From contig VZSF01001417.1 of the NCBI GenBank assembly GCA_013398295.1, positions 1,040,322 through 1,104,321 of the forward strand: a DNA stretch of 64,000 nucleotides. Direction: 5' to 3'. A program made the position numbers and the translations under genes. Shown here in pieces: positions 51,650 through 62,545 of this stretch. The stretch is from Chionis minor (taxonomy: Eukaryota; Chordata; Aves; Charadriiformes; Chionididae). Numbering within the stretch: position 1 is the first letter of the stretch; the number at the start of each line of letters is the position of its first letter. The notes below the pieces were generated by a model that had not been told where the DNA came from, searched no databases, and worked only from the letters and a program-made list of their open reading frames with translations.

Positions 51650-54572
51650 GTAAGTGCAATGACCAGCTAGTTTATACAGCTATCATGTATGATTCCTAAA
51701 GTTTAAAAATGTGTTCGTTTACTAAACTGACAGTTGTGTAAAGGATTTCTAAAAAGAAAGAAGAAAAAGGAAACTTCACAGCTATTTTAGTGTTTCATCT
51801 TTGTTCACAGTTTGCAAATAAAAGTCTAGATTGGTTGCTGCTATAAAAGCAAACAGACGGTTGAGTAAATACTTTGGGGTTTTCACACTGGAATACATAA
51901 CCTCTTTTTTATCAGTGCATAGTATTGATTAAAAAGTAGCAACAATTATGTGGACACACATATTAGCTACTGGTGAAACATTTAGTCTTGATGGCATTAT
52001 CTTTTTTTTTTTCCCCTTTTTCCTATTTTTTTTTCTCCAGTTAAGCAGCTTTTCTCCTCTGAAGATCGCTAGATCACCAGCTAGCAATCCACTCATAAGC
52101 ACAGTCAAAAGATGCCCTAGATAAAAGATTTTGCTTATGATTCACAACGTGTGCAATGGATGCACTATTCAGGACATTCTTGACTGATACTACTGTACCA
52201 CATATTCATTCGCAATGTGGATATATGATCCTTATGAATCATTTTCAGAATAACACTGAAAGAAAATTCTTATTTTGCTATTATTTTAAAAATCTAGAAC
52301 AAAATTAACATAAAAGTTGGAAAATTCAGAATTGTGAATGTTTTGGTCTTTCCGGTGCTCCTCCAGAAAGCCTAAGAAATGATCCAAAGAAGTACAATAT
52401 TCATCACTGAGCTTCACTAGCAAAATGTAGCACCATATTATTAACAATCTTCCCAGGGCCAGAGGACAAGAAGAGTCAGGTCAGAGCATGGCATTGAGGA
52501 GGTCTGGGTCTGGCTCTGAAAGCAGGTGGAGAAAGAAAGGGTGCTGCTCAACAAATGAAAGACAAGCCACATGGCTCATAGAAAAAGCACAGCAACCAAG
52601 AGGGACACAGATGGCCCAGACATATTTTAAACAGCTGATTCAGAAAACAGGTGAGTCTGGAACAAATGAAGCTTCTGGTCATGCCCATATTACCTCCAAT
52701 GGTCTTGTCCGTTAGGCTTTAACGTGATCTGTGGTAGGGCACAGCAAGTCACAAGTACTGATCCAGTCGCCCTGGCATGGGCCAAAGGTCTCAGAATGGA
52801 CTGAATCAACTGCCAGGTCTGTCCCACATTCCTCCAGCAAAATCTGCACTCACAGGAAGGGCAGTAAGCAGGTAAATATTTATTATTTCGTTCGCATGTA
52901 CAAATGGTTTGCCAGAGTTCAGTGTGGGGGATGAAGTGCAAAGGTGACAATTCAGCCAGGTGCTCTGCGTGAGCGTTAATCTAGCTTTGTATTCAGTCAC
53001 ATTGTTTATCAAAATATAGTACAATAATCATCATTATTAAAGTGTTCATTGGGTCTGGATTTGAACTGCAAGAATTACTTGTGGAAAGGGAAGAAGTCTT
53101 TTGATAGGCCTTGTAGATCTAGACTGTAAAGTACCAATTAGGTACGAGTACATATATATTTTTTAAATTAAAGATTGTAACTATCATTTCAGACTTTCTT
53201 TTCCATTCCAAAAGCAAAAAACCCTCTTTGCCCTGCAAATGAATTCTTATAAATCTAAAATCATTCCAAGTGATTTTATAAATCACCTTAGGATGACACG
53301 CTATAGCAATAACCAGAAACAAAAGGAATGTCACAGACACAGAAAAGTCACCACAGTCTTTTCCTTAACTCATGAGCAGAATTTTAAGAAGGAGATTTTA
53401 CAAGTCTTTAGTACCCCTTTCTAGAGCACAGACAGCTGAGTCACATCTGTGGTACTGTTTTTCAGGGCACTTTTTATTTTTTTTAAACAGCTACACTGTG
53501 ATATGGAACTATAATGTTTTGCAAATCATAATAACAAGAACCTAAAACATATTTTGATGGAGACATACTAATGTGCCTACAACATTTAATTACTGACACC
53601 TAATTAAAAAGTTACAATAGTCCAAGCAGAGGTTAGTTAATGTTATAGATTAAGAGTTGCAAGTACAACTTCAAAAATCAAGAATTTTTAAACAGGGCTA
53701 ATAACAGAAGCTAATGACTTCCCCGAATCTTCCTTGTACCACATTTCAAGAATACACAGCTCACTGGCCCTCTCCCTTTTAAAAGCAACTGAGTATGACA
53801 GCATGGTCAGCCATGGCTCCTACATGTAAAAGTAGAAAAAAGCCTTTAAGGATGATTTAAACAGTAAAGGGAAATGTGATGCGAACAGAAACATTTAGGT
53901 CTTAGTCTTAAGAGAAGCTATGCATTGTTATACAGCATACAGTAGGGTGAGGAACAGCACAATAATTATGAAGCCATCACTTGAAATATGATTATTAAAT
54001 TTTTTTCGGTTTTAGCAGGAGTGAGTAGGCCATGATTGAAAAACCATTACAAATACAGATATTTAAAAGGATCAAGTTGTGGGAATTGCATTGAGAGACA
54101 AGTAGTGCCAAAAAAAATCCCAGACACTAAGAATTTATGTATACCTAACTAAATATTACCAATTATTACACAAATGATCATGTATTGTGAAGATGGTAAC
54201 AGAAATACTTAAGGAGAGTGATTCCAAGATGTGAGCTTACCAAGGGAACATGACAAGTACAAAACAAACAAAAAAAAAAAACACCACATGAAATTTGGTT
54301 ATTGATTTCAGAAAGAATGCCCATCCAAACTCACATCAACCAAGGCCAACTGAAGAAAGGTAAAAGTATTCAGTTCTGAAAATAGACAGTTGTTCAGCTC
54401 TGTAATCAGTATTATTTATGCTTTTCTGTTGTATCTATTTCATTAGTGGTATTCCTATAAATTAGGTTTTGATTTTCAAAAGATTTGCAGTGGTTTTTGA
54501 TTTTGTGAGTTCCTTCACAGCAGCTCACTGCCTGTTCCCTGCCCTGCAGCAGCATTAAAACAACCATTTCTT

Positions 54573-54641
54573 GTTAATAAATTAAAGATAAGCTGACCTA
54601 ATTAATATTGGTAATTGATTAAAATTGATTAATTAGTTAAC
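54573..54641. promoter_or_regulatory. cluster of homeodomain-like TAAT/ATTA sites
   Basis: Several TAAT or ATTA cores are packed in about 70 bases, including TAATTGATTA at 54612-54621, which fits a paired-class homeodomain dimer site (TAAT-NN-ATTA), then ATTGATTAATTAG and GTTAAC. Such clusters occur in developmental enhancers, but in AT-rich DNA they also arise by composition. It is a weak candidate only. Confidence 0.2.
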
Positions 54642-56514
54642 ATGACACTGGTACTAATGTTGGCTCCAAAGATTTACTCAAAAACTGAACACAAAGCATG
54701 AATGATAGATAGGCTTCTCCAAGACATTTGTTCTGTTTTATTGTTTTCGTGTTGTGAACCACTGCATTTAAAATATGCAAGATGCCTAACGAAAGAACAG
54801 CTTTCCAGGCAAAGGTATGACAGGACTGGGGAGTGAGTTGAGACGTACTTTCTGAGGATGTGGTGCTTGTTCCCAGTATGAGGAACACCTCGGGGACACA
54901 ACGTGATGGAGGAGAGAAGAGGGCACCAAAGGAGAGATGAAGCAAGAGAACTTGCAAAAACTCAGACGTACTAACTGAAGGCACCATTTGGAAGAACTTC
55001 AAAGCAATCTATGAGACTCTGCAGACATCACCATCTGCCACATACTTCTAAAGATTTGAGCTCTCAAGGGGCTACTTCCTGCAAGACATGAACATCTTCA
55101 CAGAAGAGATTAGAGATACATCATGAACTATCTCATCCTGACCATTTATCATGATAAAGCTGCCAAGTGCATTAAATTTGCATAAAAGGATGTGGTCGCC
55201 TTTAATAAGCTACCTATTTCTTGATTTCTCAGTGACAAAAAATGAATTGAAACACATTTAGTAAGAGTGCTGCGACTAATCATGGAGTGAACAGTCTTTC
55301 ACAGAATTGCTACGCTACAATCTAGCTCCAAGATTTTGTAAATGCGCTTTTTCATTCATAGCATAAGTTTAGGTTGTCAGCTATTACAACATTGTGCATC
55401 TCTCTAAATGAACAAGAAATGCCGATTTAAACTTGTAAAAAACCCAAATCTCTCTTACAATGTCACTTAAAAGGAAAAACCCACAGCATTGGTATTTTGA
55501 ATAATAATCAGTGGTGGAATCATCTGTATTCATTGCAGTTCCCTGTATCAGCAGTGGAGGTTTGGGTGAAACTTCAACTAATTTCACTTTTCTTTAAGGT
55601 TTTACGCTGACATGTCTAATGTTTTCATGTGTACATTCTGACAACACCCAAAGGAAAATCCTGAAGGATATTAAAATCTTTGTAATCTAGTGAACATTTG
55701 TTGATAAATAATATATTAGCTTTTCACTGAGTTATTACTTCAGCATAGTTTTTTAGATACATCCTAGGCAAGTTGTAAGTGTAGCTTATCAAGGTAATAG
55801 AAGTTAACTAAGTCTTTACTACAGGATATTACCCAATCTTGAACTTTCACATGAGGTCACAACAAATTTCTAAGTGTCCTTTTAAAGACAGTGTATGCTG
55901 CATCAGCAAACCCTTCTGCTTTTACTGTTCCCTTTGGGTTAGTACTGTCTATAAAAATGGTATTTAAACATTCGTTCTGTTCATGGTCAGTCAGACTGAT
56001 ATATTTGCTGGCAAGTCACTTCTCAAAAATCTTTCCTTTCCTAAAGCTACCTTTCACCATTTACTGTATTGTTCTCCTGTTGCACTGAATCCAAGAGTAA
56101 AGAATGGAAAACGCTGGTAAAACTCACTATGGGAAGCATACCTTGAAGGCACAAATTATCTGCAAATGGCGCGTCTTTTTTCCTTCCTCTCCCCCCAAAT
56201 GTCATGGCTTCCAATCAGTTCTTTCCAGATATTGTGTTCAGACTCTCCAGGAGAATCAAAAGCCATAGACAAGATCCCAAACATATTTTATAAGAGGGTT
56301 TCTGTGGGATGGAAGGGACTCAGCCTCAACTGAAGGACTGCTACCTGGTAATGCACTCCTCTTTCTGCCAGCCACTATAAATAGGATTTACAATCTTCCT
56401 CCAAAATGCCTGTAATACTCCAGGTTAATACACAAGATCTCACCCCCTCTAGTGACTGGTCCCAGTGAGAATAGCATAGTTACTTACTGATAGTTAACGG
56501 GAGCCTTTCCTTCA

Positions 56515-56880
56515 GCTTTTGCTGCCGAGGAGGCCTGGTGCTGGTTGGTGCGGGGCAGCCATACGGCCTGTGCTCTGCTGGAGGCTCCTACAGCCCGGGC
56601 CCCGCAGGCTTTCGCCTTCCCCGAGGGCCGTCTGCACCAGCCTACGCGACTCCTTCAGTTTAGAAATTAAATGTATCGGCTGACAGAGGAGCAAGGTGGA
56701 GAGGTGTATTTACAAAGCAACGACAGAGAGCCTGCAGTCTGTAAAATTTCGTCCCCGCGCAGCAGTTGCCTTGTTGAGACATGGCCGTTCCCTTCCAGGC
56801 ACGGGGCCGCCTTGCAGAAAACCCGGCAGCACTCCAGCTCAGACCTCTCCTTAACCGACCTCTGAAACAGCCTGGTAGCA
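56515..56880. promoter_or_regulatory. small orphan CpG/GC-rich patch
   Basis: About twenty CpG dinucleotides by eye within about 350 bases, including ACGCGAC, CCCCGCGCAG and ACGGGGCCGCC, in DNA whose surroundings are CpG-poor. A TATA-like ACTATAAATAGG lies about 130 bases upstream at 56377. The block has overlapping open frames on both strands (up to 95 codons) that match no protein I know. It could be a small CpG island promoter, an orphan enhancer or the edge of a first exon. No transcript evidence can be read from sequence. Confidence 0.35.
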
Positions 56881-57619
56881 GCGCTGCCTGTTGCACAAAT
56901 GTCTGTCTGTAACAATATATTTACAATCTGCCTGGTGCTGTGGTGACAGAGCACCTCCGAGGCTTTAATCCCCTCGTCCTGTGCCCTGGTCTCTCCACGG
57001 GAAGCTGAGGAGAATTAGCAGAGCCTGTGGAAACTCTGCCAACTTCTGATGAGGCCTGGGCTACTGGCCTAACAGCCTCCTTCCCCCTCCAAAGATAATT
57101 ACATGGCTACAAAAGCAAGCTAATAATAAAAACCAATGCCCTTCGATGGGGGTGCAAGAAGGGAAAAGTGTGGTAGGGAGACAATTTCCCTTTCGCTGAA
57201 GATTCCAACAAGGTTGCACCTCAAACGCATGGCGTATAGAAAGCAGATAAAAGCAACAGCGAAGCATTTTCTGCAAGGAGCCACAGAAGAATTGAAGAAT
57301 CTGTTATCTTTGGGAAGAACCTGGTAAAGTCTTTCTGTCACCGCAATAAATAAATAAACCGGCGTTCACCACAGTCATCACCTTCCTTGTGATTCCTCTA
57401 CGCTTACATGGTGGAGTCCCAGCTTTCCAGCCCAAATCGCTTTACCATCCAACTGTTTCTGTTGTGAGAGCTTTCTTTAATGGATTCATGCTCAAACCAC
57501 AAAAGGCAAGCAGCGATACACATTTCAATATTTAAAAGCATAAATAAAAATCTTAATAGATCCCAGATGTTTCATTTCCTCCAGCCTTTGTCAATGATTG
57601 AGTTGGTGCTGGTGTAGAC

Positions 57620-57641
57620 GATTTATTTATTTATTTATTTT
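57620..57641. repeat. ATTT tetranucleotide repeat
   Basis: Five tandem units of ATTT, a simple microsatellite. Confidence 0.9.
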
Positions 57642-58247
57642 AAGATCAGTGGTCAGTTTGATGCTGAAAAAGGTTTAGATGTCTGGGAATTTCAAATGGA
57701 ATTCCTAGAAATAAATAAATCATTAAGCAGATGCAGGGGAGACAACTATGAAAGCAAGTGGCTGTTGTTTTGTAAACTTATTTTATGGCCTGAAATGCAC
57801 CCATAGGTTTTAAATGCAACTGAGTGTGAAACAGACAGTAACATTTTGTCAACATACATAAAGCCTTGTAGAGACAATGATTTCAATCTCATTTTCTTAG
57901 CAAAAGAACTCCAAAGGTTCATCCAAATAGCATACTGAATGAACCCAGACTTTAAGGTAGATAAACAGTGCTGGTGCTGTTGAAGCTAATGAAGAATTTG
58001 CTATTTATTTCAGCAGAACTCAGATTTGCTAGCTGCATCCATTTTTCACTTCTTAAAGCAGCAAATTATTGTTTACAATACCAAACAAATAAAGGACTGT
58101 ACAGAAAGAGCATCTACAAAAAAAGCTGCTGGGCCCAGCAACTGAGGCCATGCTGCCAAGCGCACAAGTCCAACTAAGGAGTGGCTCAATTTTTTCACTT
58201 TGACTTTTACTGGGAGAAGTCCTTAGTCTCCTAAATGAAAGCAATCC

Positions 58248-58266
58248 GGGGGGGGGGGGGGGGGGG
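58248..58266. repeat. G19 homopolymer
   Basis: Nineteen consecutive G followed by CGGGC. Such runs are rare, tend to form G-quadruplex structures and are often mis-sized by sequencing, so the exact length is doubtful. Confidence 0.9.
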
Positions 58267-61097
58267 CGGGCTGGGTTGAAGCCCATTTTTAGTTTGCACA
58301 GACCCATGATGTGTGCACTTGACGTCATAAAAATGCTGTAAGTCTGCCAGGTCAGAAGCCAAACCCCACATGCTGCCAGTGGCAGGCTGAGCAGACACTA
58401 AAAGGCTATGAATTTCATTTAATCGTCTCCTTTCCCCTTCCCAGTAAAGCAGTAGAGGCTAGCAGATGCTGGAGAGAAACGTTGAAAAATATTAACTATG
58501 AAAGTCCAGGGTTTGGTTTTGACTGGTATTAAAACCAAGCAGATGAAGAATAAACCTAATAATAAATCTTGCAAAAAATTTTATTTATTAATACAGCTAA
58601 CAATGTAGGCTTCGGAGTCCACTTTCAAGGAGCGTATGGATAAGTTCAGCTAAGTGATGTACTTCGTACAGCCTGCCAGATCTACCTACTATTCTGCTAA
58701 TTTATGGCCCATATATTTCTGTCCAACTGAATTTCTGATTGAGAAAAACCTTCACTGCCTTCCTGTTATTTGTTTTGCTACACGATATTCCTTAATAGTG
58801 AGTGCTGCTTGTTCTTAACTGTGCTTTCTATTATACCTTTGGCATTTGTGAAATGATAAGTGCAAACATAATCCAAACCCTGAACATGCGGTTTAAACAC
58901 ATAGCCAACTATGGACAACACTTAAAAGCTGAATATGCCCTTCTAGTCCTTTTAAGGTGCCTCAAATTAATCCCTAAGAACAAAGTAATCTAACATGGGT
59001 AAACCCATTAGAATAGGTAGTTTTCCACAAAACAAATTTTTGCCGAACCAGCTTCTGCACCTTCTTCTAGCACCTTCATATCCAGGGCCAAATGCTCCTT
59101 TCGCTGGTGAAAACAGGGAAGCTTTGCATGGAATGAGGAGCTGCAGTAACAAGGTCAGGCTGAAACAAACCTAGGAAGCTTGTGATAGAGAAAAAGTTTT
59201 GTTTGGTTGGTTCGGGGTTTTTTTTGTTTTGTTTTTTAAAAAAGTCACAACAGCACCATTAGCCCACAAACTATGTTTTTTTTGCAATTGTGCATCTGTG
59301 TGCCATCAATCTCTAAGGAAGGGAAAAACTGCGGGGCTGAGCTCTCAATTTATGTTTCTCAGTTGACTCTTACAATCACACTCAGTGTTCTCAAGCTTAG
59401 TGCAGCTATTCTGGTAAAAAAATTTGCACACCAGGTGGGTTTATCAAAATTCCCATGGTCCTAATAGTTTCATATACTTCCTAATAATAATCTTGAAAAT
59501 TATACAGGCAACTGTGTTTCTAAAAAGCCACCTTCAGCAAAAGTAGGAGAGTTCTCTCCTCTGAACAGGAAAAATATTTTAATAAAGTAGCTAGTACATG
59601 CCTATAAAAAATAGTGAGAAAAAACTATTGAAAAAAACCCATCCTTTTTTGATGCTGTCCTTAGATGCAGCATTCAACAAAGCTAAGGGAATTCTGGGGT
59701 CCACAGATGATGATAGGTCCCAGAACAGGATGGGCACTGAGCAGGACAAGGATCCCTTGGTCCTGCAATACTGCCATCTGACTGAGGAGTTAATATTCAT
59801 ATTCTAGACTGCGATGAGAAAGCAGGCTCTGGCTCCTGTGCAGGGGTGGGCCTAACCCAGCAGAGGTGCAGTGAACTGCTTCGCTTCCTTATTGAAATTC
59901 AGTCCATCTAATTGATGCTGCAGAAGGCAGGAGCGTAATGAAATAGAGCAGAGACCATTTCAGTAGTTTTACCCATCTATGCTCTCCTGCTTCTGACCAG
60001 TGCGTAACCCCACACAGGACTCTACTCTTTCCAACTTGAGGCAGTCACCAGAACCATTTAAGTTTCTATAATATGGTAATCATTAAGATATTGCTGTTAG
60101 GTCACCATTCAGAAACGTATCAAGACCGTGACTACCTTAATTTGTGTAACACCAAAAATGTTTTAGTTTTGCTTAAGGTAGCCCGGTTTTCTTCAAAATG
60201 ACAATTTAAACAGTGCCTTTCCCTCAGAATAAAATATTTATAACTACCTCATTTATTTGCAAGCAAATACAGGTAACGACTGTTAAAAAGCAAAACCCGT
60301 TAAACACTGGGTAGTTTTGGTACTGTAAGAAGTCTCCAAAAGGTAACAGATGTGGGGACGGGGGAGGGGGAAGTTGATTTTGTCTTTTTAATATTCAAAG
60401 TGGGTCTGTTCTCACTGGCTAATTAAATCAGTAGAGTGCAAACAATAAAAGAAAAAAAATAAGTGTTGCCTTTCTTCCCAAGAGCAACCTCTCTGGTTCA
60501 TCTCTACTTATTTATTACGAGAACTTGTTTATTATAAGACTTTACAATATTCCCTCCCCAAATCATCATGAAATAACATACATATTCCACAATCCCAGTT
60601 CCCGTCGAGAATAATATGCTTTTCCTGGGGAATTTAAGATAATATAGTCTTTCCACCATTAAAAGAAAATGGATTTGGAATGAGCTGCTTTGATTGACAT
60701 GAAACTACTGAAGAATCACACTAAAAAAGTAGTAGATTTAATAACAATATCAGATGTACAAATCAACTGGCAGAATGCTTCCCTAAAATATATTTGTACT
60801 TTCTTGGCAAATCCGGTAGGTTTGCACGGGTGTGCTGAATTATTTGCGAAGTAACGAAATGTGTTAATAACATTAAACAGTCATCTTCCAAGAACCTAGG
60901 GGATTATGGTATTTTCTAGTCAGATAATTCTTTGTAGTGCATAAATACACGCGATATCAATTAAAACATTTTGACTTGTGAAATCAAAATGAACGTAGTA
61001 TATTTAGATTTGGGCTTGAAAGTATTTTAAATATTACTATCTACTTTCAGCCTTTAGTTAGTTACAATACATAGCACAGTATTAAAAACAGGCTGCA

Positions 61098-61650
61098 GAT
61101 ACCGACCAGAACTCCACTGTGTTAGCACTGTACAAGAACAGAGAAGGTGGTCCCAGCCCCACAGAATCTTATTATAAATATAATGGTACACATCATGAAG
61201 ACGGGGTCGTGTGTGAGCATCAGTAGCCACCTAACCTTAAGAGCATAAAGGTAGATTGCATGCCCTGAGCCTTGTGCTGCCGCTGCTTCCCACAACAGCA
61301 AGTTAAATTCAAGTTCGGGCATGTATGTCTACGTATTATGTTTAAGTGACAGCGCTGTGGACGTACCTGAAGATAAGGGAAAACAGAAGGATGCAGACCC
61401 CTTGTATCATGAGGGTACATATTCAGCAGTAAGTCAGTATTTGGCAACAGAAGGCAACCATTTCAGCCCAGTTGTTGCCAAGTTTTTTGAAGCGTCAGGG
61501 CCGAGGGAAGTGTTACAGGCCATAATGTATGAGTTTACAGGAAAACTCCTCTCAAATGCTCAGGATCAGCATGGAAGAAAACATGGATGCGCTTGTGTGA
61601 AGACGATAAAGTGACAATCAAGAGACTAGTGTCAGGTGTTGTGAGGTCCT
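61098..61650 (-). mobile_element. decayed L2-like LINE 3' end, minus strand
   Basis: Read on the plus strand, ACCGACCAGAACTCCACTGT, GTTAGCACTGTACAAGAACA and CCCAGCCCCACAGAATCTTA match, in order, the reverse complement of the amniote L2-like 3' UTR (recalled TGTACAGCGCCTAGCACAAT and AAGCTCTTTGGGGCAGGGAC). Farther in, GGATGCAGACCCC, GTATTTGGCAACAGAAGGCA, GTTGCCAAGTTTTTTGAAGC and AGTTTACAGGAAAACTCCTC, then CAGCATGGAAGAAAACATGG and GCTTGTGTGAAG, follow the same element into its ORF2 C-terminus (family motif like FSHAAPxxWxxLP on the minus strand). About 200 extra bases (roughly 61181-61380) interrupt the match. No long minus-strand frame survives. The 97-codon plus-strand frame inside is antisense and not a gene. 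Confidence 0.62.
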
Positions 61651-62284
61651 GAGCCTTTACAGGTGCAGAGTTCCTTCTCAGCTCCATGCGTTATTGGCCC
61701 AACTTTAAGTTTATTGAGAATTTCTCAGCAAAATACAGCTTTACTGTAGTTAAAGAATTATCCACAGCTGAAACACTGATCTATATAACCCCAAATTCAG
61801 GGTTTTACGGAGCTGCGTGCCCATTGCCAAATGCCTGCTATGCCTTAGTTACTTTTAACTCTGCTACTGTTTGAACATAGTCAGCATCAAAAAGTACTTT
61901 ATTCCCTTTCGAGCGTTATTTTGGTTAATCAAATTAAAGGTTGCAAACAAAATATTTACTCTGTACTGCAGCTAAAACAGTGTTTCTTTATGTAATCTGA
62001 ATGATGAGCAAACACCAGAGCACTGGAGATAATAGCAGCAGGTCAGACTTAGTAAAGCGATGTCCCATCTTATGACACTTCACAGTAAAATATGTAATAT
62101 AAGGACCCTGAACAGAAATGAGCCTGCTGCCGCTTAATTTAACGCTATTTTGAAAACAGAGTAAAGTAAACGAGTGAAAGGATTTCTGTTGATATTCCTA
62201 TGAGAGGGCATTTATCAACACCCATTAACCTCTGGATTTTACCTGTTAGTTTTCTAAAAGATGCTTGTGTTGCTTCGCAAGCCA
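61651..62284. other. spacer between L2-like and SINE fossils
   Basis: About 630 bases with no recognised gene or repeat. The open frame at 61686-61874 matches nothing known to me. Confidence 0.5.
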
Positions 62285-62545
62285 CAAGGTGTCACAGTGG
62301 CTCAACTGGTAGGATTCTTGTCAGTCTAGACACGCAGGTTGTGGCTTCAGGTTACATACCAGTGCTAACACCAGTCTGTACCAGGAAGTCTGTGCTATGC
62401 TGCCTATTTAGAAGTGCAGCCCTTTGGATGAAACAATCAGTCAAGGTGTAACTCAGCTCCTTCAGGATGCTCTTGATGTGGGTGTTAAATAATCTTACAG
62501 CACCGGCAGGTAAGAGATGTACTTGGTGCTCTGGCATCTTGACCG
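62285..62545 (+). repeat. ancient tRNA-headed SINE fossil
   Basis: The head resembles a tRNA gene. TGGCTCAACTG at 62298-62308 fits the RNA polymerase III A box (TRGYNNARNNG), and GGCTTCAGGTT at 62343-62353, inside GGTTGTGGCTTCAGG, is a decayed B box (GGTTCRANNCC). The body then shows CAGCCCTTTGGATGAAAC (62418-62434), AGTCAAGGTG, TGTGGGTGTTAAATAATCTT, ACAGCACCGGCAGGTAAGAG and TTGGTGCTCTGGCA. In order these parallel a module recalled from vertebrate SINEs: CCTTTCGGATGAGACGTTAA, CCGAGGTCC, TGTGGTCATTAAAGATCCCA, TGGCACTTCTCGTAAAGAG and GGTGTCCTGGCC. It is not a functional tRNA, since the arms do not pair and the B box is broken. Exact family is unknown to me. Confidence 0.6.

Larger units (their letters stand above)
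49993..61097. other. long non-coding stretch with exon-like block and CpG patch
   Basis: No established gene was recognised. Separate entries cover poly-A tracts near 50.5 and 51.2 kb, an exon-like block at 51527-51649, a homeodomain-motif cluster at 54573-54641, a CpG/GC-rich patch at 56515-56880, a TTTA repeat at 57620 and a G19 run at 58248. The 125-codon frame at 50775-51152 is not accepted as a gene. The rest is AT-rich unique DNA. Confidence 0.5.

Noticed and set aside
54637..55002. 121-codon minus-strand frame
   Set aside because: Serine- and leucine-rich, with no motif or splice context. Treated as chance.
61321..61614. 97-codon plus-strand frame with a protein-like composition
   Set aside because: Lies antisense within the decayed L2-like LINE end, so coding is unlikely.
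62290..62360. Functional tRNA gene
   Set aside because: The A box fits but the B box is degenerate and the cloverleaf arms do not pair. The downstream body identifies it better as a SINE head.
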